Shown here: piece after piece, positions 35,397 to 44,944 of the stretch
How the letters are laid out: each line of letters opens with the position of its first letter
Position numbering within the stretch: position 1 is the first letter of the stretch
NCBI RefSeq assembly: GCF_024611995.1
Contig: NZ_CP102509.1
Location: forward strand, 2,170,001 to 2,234,000
Source of the DNA: Streptomyces sp. NBC_00162
GTDB taxonomy: Bacteria; Actinomycetota; Actinomycetes; Streptomycetales; Streptomycetaceae
Length of the DNA stretch: 64,000 nt
Direction of reading: 5' to 3'
The notes under the pieces: generated by a model
What the model was told of the DNA's origin: nothing
Databases searched by the model: none
The model's input: only the letters and a program-made list of their open reading frames with translations
Program-made: the position numbers and the translations under genes

Positions 35397-37181
35397 TCAC
35401 CTGCCGGATGCCATCGCTGGGCCGTTCGTGGGTGTCGCGGAGGGGGCCGGCCCGGTCCCCTCGGGCTGCGGCGTACAGGTGACCTCGTCGCGCGGCGTGT
35501 AGTGGGTCTTGAACTCCTCGCGCTTCACTTCCCGGCCGCCCTGGACGAAGACGCGGCCGACGGACACGTCGAAGCCCTCGAGCGGGGTCTGGACCTCGCA
35601 CGTCGGTCCGCTGCCCGTCCGCTTGGCAGGCTCGGTGACGTTGGTGCGCGGCCCCTTGGTCGCCCGTATCTCGTCGTACTTCTTCGTGCCGAGGAGGGTG
35701 ATGGTCAGCGAGGTGTCGGTGGATTCCGCCTGGACGTAGAGGGGGTGGCCGGAGTCGTTGATCCAGCGCAGGTCCAGGGTGCCCCACGCGACGGTGGCCT
35801 CCCGGCCCTCGGGGTAGCGCTCGATGTAGAAGGAGTGGGCGCCGTGCTCCACGGGCTTGAGGCCCGCGAAGAACACGGCGTTGTACATGGTGGTGGCTAC
35901 TGCCGAAACGCCGCCACCAGGGGATTTCACGTACTGGCCGTCATTGATCATGATTCCGTCGACGAAGCCGTTCTCCGGGGTGCGCTCGCCGACCGTGCGG
36001 TTGAAGCTCCACTCCTCGCCCGGAAGGACCACGGAGCCGTTGATCAGCTCGACGGCCCGGCCGATGTTGGTGGTGCGGTACGGGGCGGCCGGGAAGGCGA
36101 CGGTGAAGGAGGAGACCTTCTCCTTGATGCCGAGCCGCCGCGCCTCGGCGCTCGTGAGGTCCGGCTGGACCGCCACGGTGGCGACCTCGCCGCTGCGGGC
36201 CGCGCCCGAGCGGGTCAGCAGGGGCAGCACGGCCCGGCCGAGCGCCGCCTGTGTCACCTGTCGGCCCGGGCGGCCGGGGTCCCCCAGCACCACGCGGCCG
36301 TCCGTCTCGACCCCGAACGCGGCGTCGCGGGGAATCTGGGTGGCCTCCTCGAGCGGGCGGGCCACGGCGGGGTCGGCGAGCAGGCCCTTGGAGTCGAGGG
36401 ACGGCACGAGCCGGCTCTCGCCGTCGGGGGTCATCTTCAGGTGCTCGCCGAGGACGGCGGGGCTGATGGGTATGCGCTTCCCGGCGATGGTGAGCGTGAC
36501 GGGGCCCGACATCGCGGGCTCGGCGAACTGCCGCATGGCTCGTCCGGTCTCCTCCGCCCCGATGCCCGGCCGGGTGCGCTCGACCGGCAGCCCGACGGGG
36601 CCGGCGCCCGGCCGCAGGTACGCCTCGCGGAGGGTGTCCAGCGCCCGGTCCTCGACCAGGGCTACGCCGGGCCGGGGGGCGACGGCCTTCGCCGTGCCCT
36701 TCTCGAAGGCGATGGATCCGTCGCGGACCGGCTGCTCGGTGGTGGCGCCGATGCGGCCGACCGCGGCTCGGCCGGTCTGCTCGTTCACGCGGATCACGGG
36801 TTCGACGTCCCGGTCGGCGGAGGCGAAGAGCCTGCCGATGACGGTGGCCGGGCCGTATCCGGTGCGTACGGCGCGGTCGACGGTCGCCCCGGTGTCGAGG
36901 GACAGCCCGAGCGCGGCGGGATCCGCCTTCTCGACGCGGTCGCCGATCTTCATCACGACCGGCGCCGCGGCGCTGGGGCCCAGCTCTCGGGCCAGCGTCT
37001 GCCGTGCCTCGGCCCGGCTCATGCCGCCGATGTCCACCCCGCGGACGCGCGTGCCCCGGTCGATGTCACCGCCCACCACGAGCCCCGTGACGTAGAGGCC
37101 GCCGAGGCCGAGTACGACGGCCCCGCCCGCCACGGGCAGGGCGATGCGCCAATTACCCGTCCAGCTGCCTGCGCGTCCCAT
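35397..37181 (-). CDS. VanW-family protein with peptidoglycan-binding-like domains
   Basis: A 594-residue protein with an N-terminal membrane anchor (ALPVAGGAVVLGLGGLYVTG), PG_binding_4-type domains and a C-terminal VanW domain (YRTTNIGRAVELINGSVV, EEWSFNRTVGERTPENGF, GGGVSAVATTMYNAVFFAG). VanW proteins occur near cell-wall genes, and their biochemical role is unsettled. The ATG at 37181 follows GGGAGA. The anchor and domains place it on the outer face of the membrane. The upstream gap shares a 17-base near-repeat with the gap before the acetyltransferase at 63634. Confidence 0.9.
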   Translation of the reverse strand: MGRAGSWTGNWRIALPVAGGAVVLGLGGLYVTGLVVGGDIDRGTRVRGVDIGGMSRAEARQTLARELGPSAAAPVVMKIGDRVEKADPAALGLSLDTGATVDRAVRTGYGPATVIGRLFASADRDVEPVIRVNEQTGRAAVGRIGATTEQPVRDGSIAFEKGTAKAVAPRPGVALVEDRALDTLREAYLRPGAGPVGLPVERTRPGIGAEETGRAMRQFAEPAMSGPVTLTIAGKRIPISPAVLGEHLKMTPDGESRLVPSLDSKGLLADPAVARPLEEATQIPRDAAFGVETDGRVVLGDPGRPGRQVTQAALGRAVLPLLTRSGAARSGEVATVAVQPDLTSAEARRLGIKEKVSSFTVAFPAAPYRTTNIGRAVELINGSVVLPGEEWSFNRTVGERTPENGFVDGIMINDGQYVKSPGGGVSAVATTMYNAVFFAGLKPVEHGAHSFYIERYPEGREATVAWGTLDLRWINDSGHPLYVQAESTDTSLTITLLGTKKYDEIRATKGPRTNVTEPAKRTGSGPTCEVQTPLEGFDVSVGRVFVQGGREVKREEFKTHYTPRDEVTCTPQPEGTGPAPSATPTNGPAMASGR

Positions 37182-37259
37182 GTCTCTCCCGGCCGGTATA
37201 CGACGATTCCGGGAAATAATGATTCATGGAAAAAGCTGAATTTTGGGGTGGATGTAACT

Positions 37260-37276
37260 CTTGTCACGAAACGGAC
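37260..37276 (-). promoter_or_regulatory. Shared upstream motif, VanW copy
   Basis: TCACGAAACGGAC (37264-37276) recurs exactly at 63736-63748, and the match extends to 16 of 17 bases. On the minus strand both lie 85-105 bases upstream of a surface-related gene. It may be a regulator-binding site; no factor is assigned. Confidence 0.3.
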
Positions 37277-37281
37277 ATGGG

Positions 37282-38295
37282 TCAGCCCAGGCGGGTCGGG
37301 GAGGAAGCCGAGGGGATCAGGAGCCGGGGGGTGCCGGAGCCGTCGGCGGGGGCGGTCCATAGGTCCGTGGTGTCGGGGGCGCCCTCGGCGGGGAGGGCGT
37401 AGGCGAGGGTGCCGTCGTCGAGCCAGGCGGCCTGGTCGTCCACGCTGCGCTTCTCCGCGAGCGGGTGCTCTCGCAGGGTGCTCAGGTCCATGACGTGTTC
37501 GCGCCACAGCGAGGCGCCGGCCCGTACGCGCTTCTTGTACGCGATGCGGGTCTCGTCCGGGGACAGGGACGGGCACTCGACGTTCTTCGCGAGGGTGGTG
37601 ACCGTACGCCGGGAGATCGAGCCCTTGACCAGGTGGGTCTGGCCGGCGGTGCTGAGGGTGGCGTAGAAGGTGTCGTCGTCCTTGGCGAAGGTGACGCCCC
37701 AGAAGTTCACGTCCGCGGCGCGGTACTCGCGGCCGTCCATGAGGACGGTGAACTCCTCCAGACTGGCTTCGAGCCGCCAGTCACGGGTGTCCAGGATCGA
37801 GGTGCGGGTGGAGAAGAACGCGGCGCCATAGGACTCGCCGGAGACGAAGACCGTCCAGGCGGCGAACCGGCCGCTCGGGGATACCCGGGCCCGGCTGGGC
37901 GTGCCCGCGAGGGGGAAGCTGCGCCGCGTGCGCAGGTCGGCGTCGACGATCAGGGCCTGGTTGTCCTGTGCCAGCGCGCCCGGCGTGGAGCGCAGGCACA
38001 CACCGGTGCCCGCGTCGGCGTGGAAGCGCTGGCAGGTGAGCTCGGAGGCGGTGCGCGCGGCCTGCGGCGTCCCGGCCGGGACCGAGGCCAGGGCGCCGCG
38101 GTGCGGGCCCTGGGCGGCGTTGAGGAAGGTCAGCCGGTCCTGCTGGCTGAGGGTGAGGCTGCCCGCGGCCACCGTGGGGCCGCCTTGCTGCGGCTGGTCG
38201 CCGCGGTCGGCGGCGCGCAGGACGAGGCCGGTGGCGAGGCCCCCGAGGAGCAGCACGGCCGCGGTGAGTACGAGCAGGCGGCGCGACAGCGTCAT
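37282..38295 (-). CDS. TolB-like beta-propeller protein with N-terminal membrane anchor
   Basis: A 337-residue protein with an N-terminal hydrophobic segment (LLVLTAAVLLLGGLATGLVL) and beta-propeller-like repeats with TolB/WD40 features: ARVSPSGRFAAWTVFVSG, CPSLSPDETRIAYKKRV and DDQAAWLDDGTLAYAL. Such proteins usually sit outside the membrane as scaffolds. The ATG at 38295 overlaps the stop of the MFS gene (ATGA), so the GT, MFS and propeller genes form one operon. No catalytic residues are recognisable. Confidence 0.8.
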   Translation of the reverse strand: MTLSRRLLVLTAAVLLLGGLATGLVLRAADRGDQPQQGGPTVAAGSLTLSQQDRLTFLNAAQGPHRGALASVPAGTPQAARTASELTCQRFHADAGTGVCLRSTPGALAQDNQALIVDADLRTRRSFPLAGTPSRARVSPSGRFAAWTVFVSGESYGAAFFSTRTSILDTRDWRLEASLEEFTVLMDGREYRAADVNFWGVTFAKDDDTFYATLSTAGQTHLVKGSISRRTVTTLAKNVECPSLSPDETRIAYKKRVRAGASLWREHVMDLSTLREHPLAEKRSVDDQAAWLDDGTLAYALPAEGAPDTTDLWTAPADGSGTPRLLIPSASSPTRLG

Positions 38296-39620
38296 CGGGT
38301 TCCTCGGGGGCTTTGGGTGGGGTGGGGCGGGTGTGGCGGGTGGGCCGGGCGCAGTACGCAGGCGGCGACGGCCGCGCTGCACAGCAGGCCGGCTGCGGCG
38401 GCGCAGAGGGCGGGGCCGGTGCCCCAGAACGTCCAGGCCGCGCCGAAGGCCAGTGAGCAGCCGAATCGGGCCAGGGCCTGCCCGGTGCCGACCAGGGCCA
38501 GGCCGGTGGCCCGCAGCTCCCGGGGCACGATGGCTCCGACGGCCGCCGGCAGCACGCCGTCGGTGGCGGCGTAGAACATGCCGTGCAGGGCGAGGACGAG
38601 GAAGGGCAGGGCGGGCCGGCCGGGGGCCCACAGCAGCAGTCCGTATCCGGTCAGCAGGAGGGCGTGCCCGGCGAGGAACACGGTGCGCCGCCCGATCCGG
38701 TCGGCGAGGGCGCCGGCGGGTACGGCCAGCAGCAGGAAGACGGCGGCGGTGCCCAGCGGCAGGAGCGGGAACCACTGCTCGGCGATGCCGGTGCGGCGTT
38801 GCAGCAGCAGGTAGACGAAGGCGTCGCTGACGGTGGTGAGGCCGAGCAGCGCGGCGCAGCCGGCCAGGGCGCGCAGCCGGGGCAGGCGCAGCAGGGCCAG
38901 GGCCTCGCGCACACCCACGGCGGGAGCGGCGGGAGCGGGATCGGCGGGGACGGGAGGACCGGCGGGGCGGGCGGAACCGGCGGGACCGGAGGTGCCCGGC
39001 ACGAAGAGGACGAGCACCACCACGCCCAGCACGGCGACGCACGCGCTGACCCCGAAGACGGCGTCGTAGCCGTCGACCGCCACGCTCAGGATCAGGAAGG
39101 CGGCCAGCGGGCCGAGCAGCGCCCCGGTGGTGTCCATGGCCCGGTGCACGCCGAAGGCCCGGCCCTGTAACCCGGCGGGTGTGGACAGGGAGATCAGCGC
39201 GTCCCGCGGGGCGGTGCGCAGGCCCTTGCCGGTGCGCTCGAGCGCGAGGACCACGCCGACCGGGCCGAGACTGTGGGCGAGCAGCAGCAGCGGCTTGCAC
39301 AGGGCGGACAGGCCGTAGCCGATGCCGGCGATCAGCTTGTGGTTGCGGACCCGGTCGGCGAGGTGCCCGCCGGTCAGCTGGACCAGGGCGCTGACGCCGT
39401 TGTAGACGCCGTCGAGCGCGCCGAAGCCGAGCGGGCTGAGGCCGAGTCCGGCGACCAGGTACAGGGGCAGTACGGCGGTGACCATCTCGGAGGAGATGTC
39501 GGTGATCAGGCTGACCGTGCCCAGTGCGAGGACGGCGGAGGCGACCGCCGGGGTCCGTGCGGGACCGCGGTCCGGCGCGCCCTTCGCCCCGGCGGGGGCG
39601 GAGCGGTCGGCGAGGTACAT
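38292..39620 (-). CDS. MFS transporter
   Basis: A 442-residue membrane protein with about twelve helices. MFS signatures are ISSEMVTAVLPLYL near the N-terminus, LADRVRNHKLIAGIGYG (the loop 2-3 motif), RTAPRDALI and ADRIGRRTVF in the second half. The ISSEM and RTAPRDALI segments resemble a family of predicted drug or sugar exporters common in actinobacteria. The middle loop is Pro/Ala-rich. It is sandwiched between a glycosyltransferase and a beta-propeller gene with overlaps or a 2-base gap. Its substrate is unknown. Confidence 0.88.
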   Translation of the reverse strand: MYLADRSAPAGAKGAPDRGPARTPAVASAVLALGTVSLITDISSEMVTAVLPLYLVAGLGLSPLGFGALDGVYNGVSALVQLTGGHLADRVRNHKLIAGIGYGLSALCKPLLLLAHSLGPVGVVLALERTGKGLRTAPRDALISLSTPAGLQGRAFGVHRAMDTTGALLGPLAAFLILSVAVDGYDAVFGVSACVAVLGVVVLVLFVPGTSGPAGSARPAGPPVPADPAPAAPAVGVREALALLRLPRLRALAGCAALLGLTTVSDAFVYLLLQRRTGIAEQWFPLLPLGTAAVFLLLAVPAGALADRIGRRTVFLAGHALLLTGYGLLLWAPGRPALPFLVLALHGMFYAATDGVLPAAVGAIVPRELRATGLALVGTGQALARFGCSLAFGAAWTFWGTGPALCAAAAGLLCSAAVAACVLRPAHPPHPPHPTQSPRGTR

Positions 39621-39622
39621 GC

Positions 39623-40483
39623 TCAGGAGCTCCTCGAACTCTCGTCCCGCAGCCAGGTGGAGAAGTCCCCGTTCCGGATGGCCTTGCGCGAACCCCTGCG
39701 GGCGGCGAGGGCCGCCACGACGAACACCACTACCCCCGGGAGCAGCCGCGGATCCGTCCGCAGCAGGGCGCGCAGGTCGGCGGTGCCCGTGCGCGCGGTC
39801 GGCGCGGGCGCACCGGTCGGTAACGACTCCTGGAAGCGCTCCAGTTCGGCGGAGGAGGTCGCCGCGCGGATCCGCCGCCTGATCAGGTCGGACCAGGTGC
39901 GCGGCGGATGGACGACGACCCGGGCCGCCTCGACCACGCGCCGCTCCCCCGGGCAGAAGGCGAGGGACGCGGCCAGGTCGTCGGCCATCAGCGGGGGCAG
40001 CGCGGCGATCCGCGCGTGTCCCGACTCGGACACCGCGATGACCCCCCGGCCGAAGAGGCCCGTGCGGACGGCCGGCAGCCGCTGCCACACCCGGTAGTAC
40101 GCCCGTACCGGCCAGGAGCAGCCGGTCAGCGGGAGGTCGCGGCCCGGGGCGGCGGCGAGCAGGTCCGGGCTGTCGGCGAGCGCGCCGGTCAGGGCGCGCA
40201 CGTCGGCGGCCCCGAGGACGACGTCGGCGTCCACGTAGAGGCGGGGGAAGCCCTTCGCGTGCTCGTCCCCGACCCGAAGGGCCGTGTGTTTGGAGGGAGT
40301 CGGGATCTCCACCACCCGTACGCGGGGGCCGCGCGCGCCCGCCACCCGGGCGGTGTCGTCCGTACAGCCGTTGCACACGACGACGATGTCGGTCCCGGAG
40401 GCCGGGGTGCCGGCCAGGAGGGCGTCGAGAAGGCGGCCGATGACCCGGCTCTCGTTGTGGGCCGGTATCACGATGCTGGTCAC
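39623..40483 (-). CDS. Family 2 glycosyltransferase
   Basis: A 286-residue GT-A glycosyltransferase starting TSIVIPAHNE, with the nucleotide-sugar motif LYVDADVVLG (DxD) and the later acceptor region ADDLAASLAFCPGE. The C-terminal hydrophobic stretch (LLPGVVVFVVAALAARRG) suggests membrane association. GTG 40483 is chosen from the conserved N-terminus, although its ribosome-binding site is weak; GTG 40498 is also possible. It is divergent from the polysaccharide plus-strand arm and likely acts with it. Confidence 0.85.
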   Translation of the reverse strand: MTSIVIPAHNESRVIGRLLDALLAGTPASGTDIVVVCNGCTDDTARVAGARGPRVRVVEIPTPSKHTALRVGDEHAKGFPRLYVDADVVLGAADVRALTGALADSPDLLAAAPGRDLPLTGCSWPVRAYYRVWQRLPAVRTGLFGRGVIAVSESGHARIAALPPLMADDLAASLAFCPGERRVVEAARVVVHPPRTWSDLIRRRIRAATSSAELERFQESLPTGAPAPTARTGTADLRALLRTDPRLLPGVVVFVVAALAARRGSRKAIRNGDFSTWLRDESSRSS

Positions 40484-40837
40484 CCGGGAAGTATGCACGG
40501 TCGAACACTCGCCCCAGGCGATTCCGCCAACTCTCCCCGGGGGTAGGCCCGGTGGACTAGATTGACCGTCGTTACGGGGTCGGCTGCCTGGGGGAACACG
40601 CAGCCTGCCCGTGGCCGGACCGGCGCACGGGGAGCGCCGGGCGGCCGGGGGGCGGAGGCACGCGGATTGTCGCGGAGCCTCCATCGGTTGTGGGGGGCCA
40701 TCACCGTTGAGCAGGTCACGCACGGGACGCGCGGGCTACCCGCCTGCCGTCGACGGCACGTCCTTCCCTCGCACACGCCCCAGCCACGAGTTGTCGACGC
40801 GCCGGCCGGCACGTCGCGCAGAGCGAAGGGGAACGCT
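40484..40837. other. Divergent intergenic region starting the polysaccharide arm
   Basis: About 350 bases with no supported gene. It must carry the promoters for the plus-strand operon and for the minus-strand glycosyltransferase operon. GGCTGC (40581-40586) and GCAGCC (40599-40604) could form a small leader hairpin. I cannot place the promoters. Confidence 0.4.
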
Positions 40838-41926
40838 GTGAAGGACACTGCGAAGGACGCCGGCGCCGTCGGCCCGGGGCCGACGGCGCCATTAGGTGTC
40901 GCCGTGGTCGGCGCGGGCTACTGGGGCCCCAATCTCGTCCGCAACTTCCAGTCCAGTCCGGAGTTCCGGCTCCGCTGGCTCTGCGACCTGGACGTGGACC
41001 GGGCCCGGCAGGTGCTGGGCGGGTACTCCACGGTCCAGGCGACCGCGGACTACGCGGCGGTGCTCGCCGACCCGGCCGTCGAGGCGGTCGCCGTGGCCAC
41101 TCCGGCCGGCACGCATCTGGACGTGGCCCTGGCCGCGCTGCGCGCCGGAAAGCACGTCCTCGTGGAGAAGCCCCTGGCCGCCACGTACGAGGACGGGCTG
41201 CGGCTGGTGACCGAGGCCGAGGAGCGCGGTCTCACGCTGATGTGCGACCACACGTACTGCTACACCCCGGCGGTGGCCCGCATCCGGGAGATGGTCCGCT
41301 CCGGCGAACTCGGCGACATCCAGTTCGTCGACTCGGTCCGGATCAACCTGGGGCTCGTCCAGAAGGACATCGACGTCCTGTGGGACCTGGCGCCGCACGA
41401 CCTGTCGGTCCTCGACTTCATCCTCCCGGACCACGTCCAGCCGGTCGCCGTCGCCGCGCACGGGGCCGACCCGATCGGGACGGGGCAGTCGTGCGTGGCG
41501 TACCTGACGCTCCAGCTCAGCACCGGCGCCATCGCGCACGTCCACGTGAACTGGCTTTCGCCGACGAAGGTACGGACCACCATGGTCGGCGGGTCCAAGC
41601 GGACGCTGGTGTGGGACGACCTCAACCCCTCCCAGCGGGTGGCGGTGTTCGACCGCGGCGTGGATCTGACGGCCCCGCAGGAGATCGGCGCGGACGAGCG
41701 CCGCGACATGCTCGTCTCCTACCGGACCGGCGACATGGTCGCGCCCGCGCTCGGCGAGAAGGAGGCGCTGCGCAGCATGGTCGAGGAGTTCGCCGCCGCG
41801 ATCCGTACGGGCCGTCCGGCGCTGACCGACGGCCGGGCCGGCCTGAAGGTGCTGGACATCCTCGAAGCGGCCTCCCGGAGCCTGGAGTTCCGCGGCGCGG
41901 TCGTCGGACTGCGCACCGGGCGCTGA
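40838..41926 (+). CDS. Gfo/Idh/MocA-family NAD-dependent sugar dehydrogenase (WbpB-like)
   Basis: A 362-residue oxidoreductase with the nucleotide-binding start GVAVVGAGYWGPNLVRNF and the family Lys in VEKPLA. Its homologues include WbpB, which oxidises C3 of UDP-GlcNAc uronic acid before transamination. GTG 40838 follows AAGGGGA. It is the first gene of the plus arm, which later has DegT aminotransferases; with the dehydrogenase, epimerase and acetyltransferase of the minus arm it fits the UDP-2,3-diacetamido-mannuronic acid route. Confidence 0.85.
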   Translation: MKDTAKDAGAVGPGPTAPLGVAVVGAGYWGPNLVRNFQSSPEFRLRWLCDLDVDRARQVLGGYSTVQATADYAAVLADPAVEAVAVATPAGTHLDVALAALRAGKHVLVEKPLAATYEDGLRLVTEAEERGLTLMCDHTYCYTPAVARIREMVRSGELGDIQFVDSVRINLGLVQKDIDVLWDLAPHDLSVLDFILPDHVQPVAVAAHGADPIGTGQSCVAYLTLQLSTGAIAHVHVNWLSPTKVRTTMVGGSKRTLVWDDLNPSQRVAVFDRGVDLTAPQEIGADERRDMLVSYRTGDMVAPALGEKEALRSMVEEFAAAIRTGRPALTDGRAGLKVLDILEAASRSLEFRGAVVGLRTGR

Positions 41927-41967
41927 CCGTTCGCAGGGCCGTCAGCGAGGGCTCGTTCGCAGGGCCC

Positions 41968-41995
41968 TTCGCAGATCTTTCGCAGATCTTTCGCA
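41968..41995 (+). repeat. Short 11-base tandem repeat
   Basis: TTCGCAGATCT occurs twice in tandem (41968-41978, 41979-41989) and begins a third time. It lies in the 104-base gap before the epimerase gene. The period of about one helical turn would suit a DNA-binding site, but it may be chance slippage. Confidence 0.5.
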
Positions 41996-42030
41996 CGCAA
42001 GACCGTGACCGACTCAGTAGGGGCAGGGCG

Positions 42031-43026
42031 TTGAGCAGCGTACAAGGCAAGAGGATTCTGGTCACCGGCGGGGCGGGCACCATCGGCTCGCATCTGGTGG
42101 ACCTGCTGGTGGACAACGGGGCACGCGAGGTCGTGGTGCTCGACAACTTCGTGCGGGGACGGAGCGCGAACCTGGCCCGCGCCCTGCCGAGCGGCGTGGT
42201 GGAGGTCGTCGAGGGCGACATCCGGGACGCGGTCGCGGTGCGCAAGGCGACGGAGGGCGCCGACCTGGTGTTCCACCTGGCCGCCATCCGGATCACCCAG
42301 TGCGCGGAGGAACCGCGGCTGGCGAACGAGGTGATGGTGGACGGCACGTTCAACGTGCTGGAGGCGGCCGCCGCGGCCGGGGTGGGCAAGGTGATCGCCT
42401 CTTCCTCGGCCTCGGTCTACGGGCTGGCCGAGACCTTCCCGACCACCGAGCGCCACCACCCGTACAACAACGACACCTTCTACGGGGCGGCGAAGGCCTT
42501 CAACGAGGGCATGCTGCGCAGCTTCCACGCCATGTACGGGCTGGACTACGTCGCGCTGCGCTACTTCAACGTGTACGGGCCCCGGATGGACATCCACGGG
42601 CTGTACACCGAGGTGCTGATCCGCTGGATGGAGCGGATCGCCTCGGGCGAACCGCCGCTGATCCTCGGTGACGGCACCCAGACCATGGACTTCGTGGACG
42701 TCAGGGACATCGCGCGCGCCAATCTGCTGGCGGCGGAGTCGGACCTGACCGACGAGGTGTTCAACGTCGCGAGCGGGACCGAGACCAGTCTGCTCGAGCT
42801 CGCGCTGGGCCTGCTGGAGGCGATGGGCGCCGAGGGACTGGTACCCGAGCACGGCCCGGCCCGCGCCGTGAACGGGGTGACCCGGCGCCTCGCGGACACC
42901 TCGCAGGCCGCGGAGCGGCTCGGCTTCACCGCCGAGATCGACCTGCGCACCGGCCTTCGGGACCTGGTGCAGTGGTGGCGGGCCGAGCGCGCCGCCGACG
43001 CGGCGGCCATGGAGGCGGGCCGATGA
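42031..43026 (+). CDS. NAD-dependent nucleotide-sugar epimerase/dehydratase
   Basis: A 331-residue extended SDR enzyme: Rossmann motif TGGAGTIGSHL at the N-terminus, catalytic YGAAK (YxxxK), and RYFNVYGPRMD in the substrate domain. It resembles UDP-glucose or UDP-GlcNAc 4-epimerases, but the exact sugar cannot be read from the sequence. TTG 42031 has a G-rich site upstream and starts the conserved N-terminus almost immediately. Its stop overlaps the next ATG (ATGA). Confidence 0.88.
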   Translation: MSSVQGKRILVTGGAGTIGSHLVDLLVDNGAREVVVLDNFVRGRSANLARALPSGVVEVVEGDIRDAVAVRKATEGADLVFHLAAIRITQCAEEPRLANEVMVDGTFNVLEAAAAAGVGKVIASSSASVYGLAETFPTTERHHPYNNDTFYGAAKAFNEGMLRSFHAMYGLDYVALRYFNVYGPRMDIHGLYTEVLIRWMERIASGEPPLILGDGTQTMDFVDVRDIARANLLAAESDLTDEVFNVASGTETSLLELALGLLEAMGAEGLVPEHGPARAVNGVTRRLADTSQAAERLGFTAEIDLRTGLRDLVQWWRAERAADAAAMEAGR

Positions 43027-44180
43027 GCACCCCGGACGCGGTACCGGCGGCCCGGATCCCGGTCATGGTGCCGTGGCTGGGCGAGGAGGAGGCGCGGGCG
43101 GCCTCCGACGCGGTGCTCTCCGGCTGGGTCGCCCAGGGTCCCCGGGTCGCCGAGTTCGAGCGGGCCTTCGCGGAGCGGGTGGGCGCCGGGCACGGCATCG
43201 CGGTGAGTTCCTGCACCACCGCCCTGCACCTGGCCCTCGTCGCGCTGGAGCTGGGCCCGGGAGACGAGGTGGTCGTCCCCTCGCTGTCGTTCATCGCCAC
43301 GGCCAACGCCGTGCGCTACGTGGGCGCGCGGCCGGTGTTCGCGGACGTCGAGGAGGCCACCGGCAACCTGACCCCGGCCACCGTGGACGCGGCCCGCACC
43401 CCCCGTACGAAGGCGGTGCTCGCGGTCCACCAGGGCGGCGTGCCCGCGGACGTGCACGCGCTGCGCGCGGCGTGCGCCGACTGGGACCTCGCGCTGGTGG
43501 AGGACGCCGCCTGCGGAATCGGCGCGACGGTGGGCGGCAAGTCCGTCGGCCACGGAGCGCTGCTCGCCGCCTGGTCCTTCCACCCGCGCAAGGTGATCAC
43601 CACCGGCGAGGGCGGGATGCTGACCACGGACGACGCGCGGTGGGCGGAGCGGCTGCGGCGGCTGCGCGAGCACGGGATGAACGTGTCCGCCGCGCAGCGG
43701 CACGCGAGCAGCAAGCCGATCGTCGAGAGCTATCTGGAGGTCGGCTACAACTACCGGATGACCGACATCCAGGCCGCGGTGGGCCTGGTGCAGCTGGGCA
43801 AGCTGGACGCGATCGTGGCCCGGCGGCGTGAGCTGGCGGCCCGGTACGCGGAGCTGCTGCGCACCGTCCCCGGTGTGCGCCCGGTCCGGGACCCCGGTCA
43901 CGGCGAGGGCAACTTCCAGTCGTACTGGGTGCTGCTGGCCGAGCAGTTCCCCGTCGGCCGGGACGAGCTGCTCGCCGTGCTCTCCGAGGCGGGGATCTCG
44001 GCCCGGCGCGGGATCATGGCCTCGCACCTGGAACCGGCCTACGCGGGGCACGGCGCGGCGCCGCTGCCGGTGACCGAGCGGATCAGCCGTGACTCGCTGA
44101 TCCTGCCGCTGTTCCACACCATGACGCGGGAGCAGCAGGACCGGGTGGTGGCGGTGCTGCGCGAACAGGCGGGCGGATGA
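43023..44180 (+). CDS. DegT/DnrJ/EryC1 sugar aminotransferase, first copy
   Basis: A 385-residue PLP enzyme that transfers an amino group to a keto-sugar nucleotide. The PLP lysine lies in SFHPRKVITTGEGGML, with the family segment VEDAACGIGA and GYNYRMTDIQAAVG. It overlaps the epimerase upstream and the acetyltransferase downstream by ATGA. The order epimerase, aminotransferase, PglD-like acetyltransferase suggests that an acetamido group is added at C4 of a sugar, as in bacillosamine-type routes. Confidence 0.9.
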   Translation: MSTPDAVPAARIPVMVPWLGEEEARAASDAVLSGWVAQGPRVAEFERAFAERVGAGHGIAVSSCTTALHLALVALELGPGDEVVVPSLSFIATANAVRYVGARPVFADVEEATGNLTPATVDAARTPRTKAVLAVHQGGVPADVHALRAACADWDLALVEDAACGIGATVGGKSVGHGALLAAWSFHPRKVITTGEGGMLTTDDARWAERLRRLREHGMNVSAAQRHASSKPIVESYLEVGYNYRMTDIQAAVGLVQLGKLDAIVARRRELAARYAELLRTVPGVRPVRDPGHGEGNFQSYWVLLAEQFPVGRDELLAVLSEAGISARRGIMASHLEPAYAGHGAAPLPVTERISRDSLILPLFHTMTREQQDRVVAVLREQAGG

Positions 44181-44944
44181 ACGGGCCGCAGGGCACCGAG
44201 GACCTGCTGATCGTCGGTGCGGGCGGGATTGCGCGGGAGACGGCCCAGGCGGTACGGGACGTGGCCGCCGCGGACATGGCGCGGGGCCGCGCTCCGAGGT
44301 GGCGGCTCATCGGGCACCTGGACGACGATCCGGCCCTGCACGGCCGGGACGTGGACGGGGTGCCGGTGCTGGGCGGCTGCGAGCGGGTGCACGAGCTGTG
44401 GGACGCCCGGGTGGTGGTCTGCGTGGGCAGCCCGCGCGACTACGCCGTACGCGCCCGCCTGGTGCGGCGCCTCGGGCTGCCCGTGAACCGCTACGCGACG
44501 GTGGTCCACCCCACGGCGGTGGTGTCGGGGTCCTCGGTTCTCGGCGCGGGCTCGGTGCTGCTCGCGCAGTGCGTGCTGACCGCCGCCGTCCGGGTCGGGT
44601 CCCACGTGGCGGTGATGCCGCAGGTGGTCCTCACCCATGACGACGCGGTCGGCGACTTCGCCACGCTCGCCTCGGGTGTCCGCCTCGGCGGCGGGGTGCG
44701 GCTGGGGCGGGGCGCCTACGTGGGTGCGGGCTCGCTGGTCCGCGAGTACACCACGGTCGGCGCCTGGTCGCTGACCGGTATGGGAAGCACGGTCCTCGGT
44801 GATGTGCCGCCCGGCGAGGTCTGGGCCGGGAGCCCGGCCCGGCGGCTGCGCACGGCGGACGGTCCGGCGCTCGAAGAGCTGCGGACCGATGGGGAGATGA
44901 CCGGCCGGCGGCCGGAGACACGGATGGGGAGCCCAGTCAGATGA
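44177..44944 (+). CDS. PglD-like sugar N-acetyltransferase
   Basis: A 255-residue protein with a Rossmann-like N-terminal domain (LLIVGAGGIARETAQAV) and left-handed beta-helix hexapeptide repeats (VVSGSSVLGAGSVLLAQCV, LGRGAYVGAGSLV, then the exit DVPPGEVWAGSPARRL). This is the PglD/NeuD architecture that acetylates amino-sugar nucleotides. It overlaps the aminotransferase before it and the next aminotransferase after it, so the three enzymes are coupled in translation. Confidence 0.88.
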   Translation: MNGPQGTEDLLIVGAGGIARETAQAVRDVAAADMARGRAPRWRLIGHLDDDPALHGRDVDGVPVLGGCERVHELWDARVVVCVGSPRDYAVRARLVRRLGLPVNRYATVVHPTAVVSGSSVLGAGSVLLAQCVLTAAVRVGSHVAVMPQVVLTHDDAVGDFATLASGVRLGGGVRLGRGAYVGAGSLVREYTTVGAWSLTGMGSTVLGDVPPGEVWAGSPARRLRTADGPALEELRTDGEMTGRRPETRMGSPVR

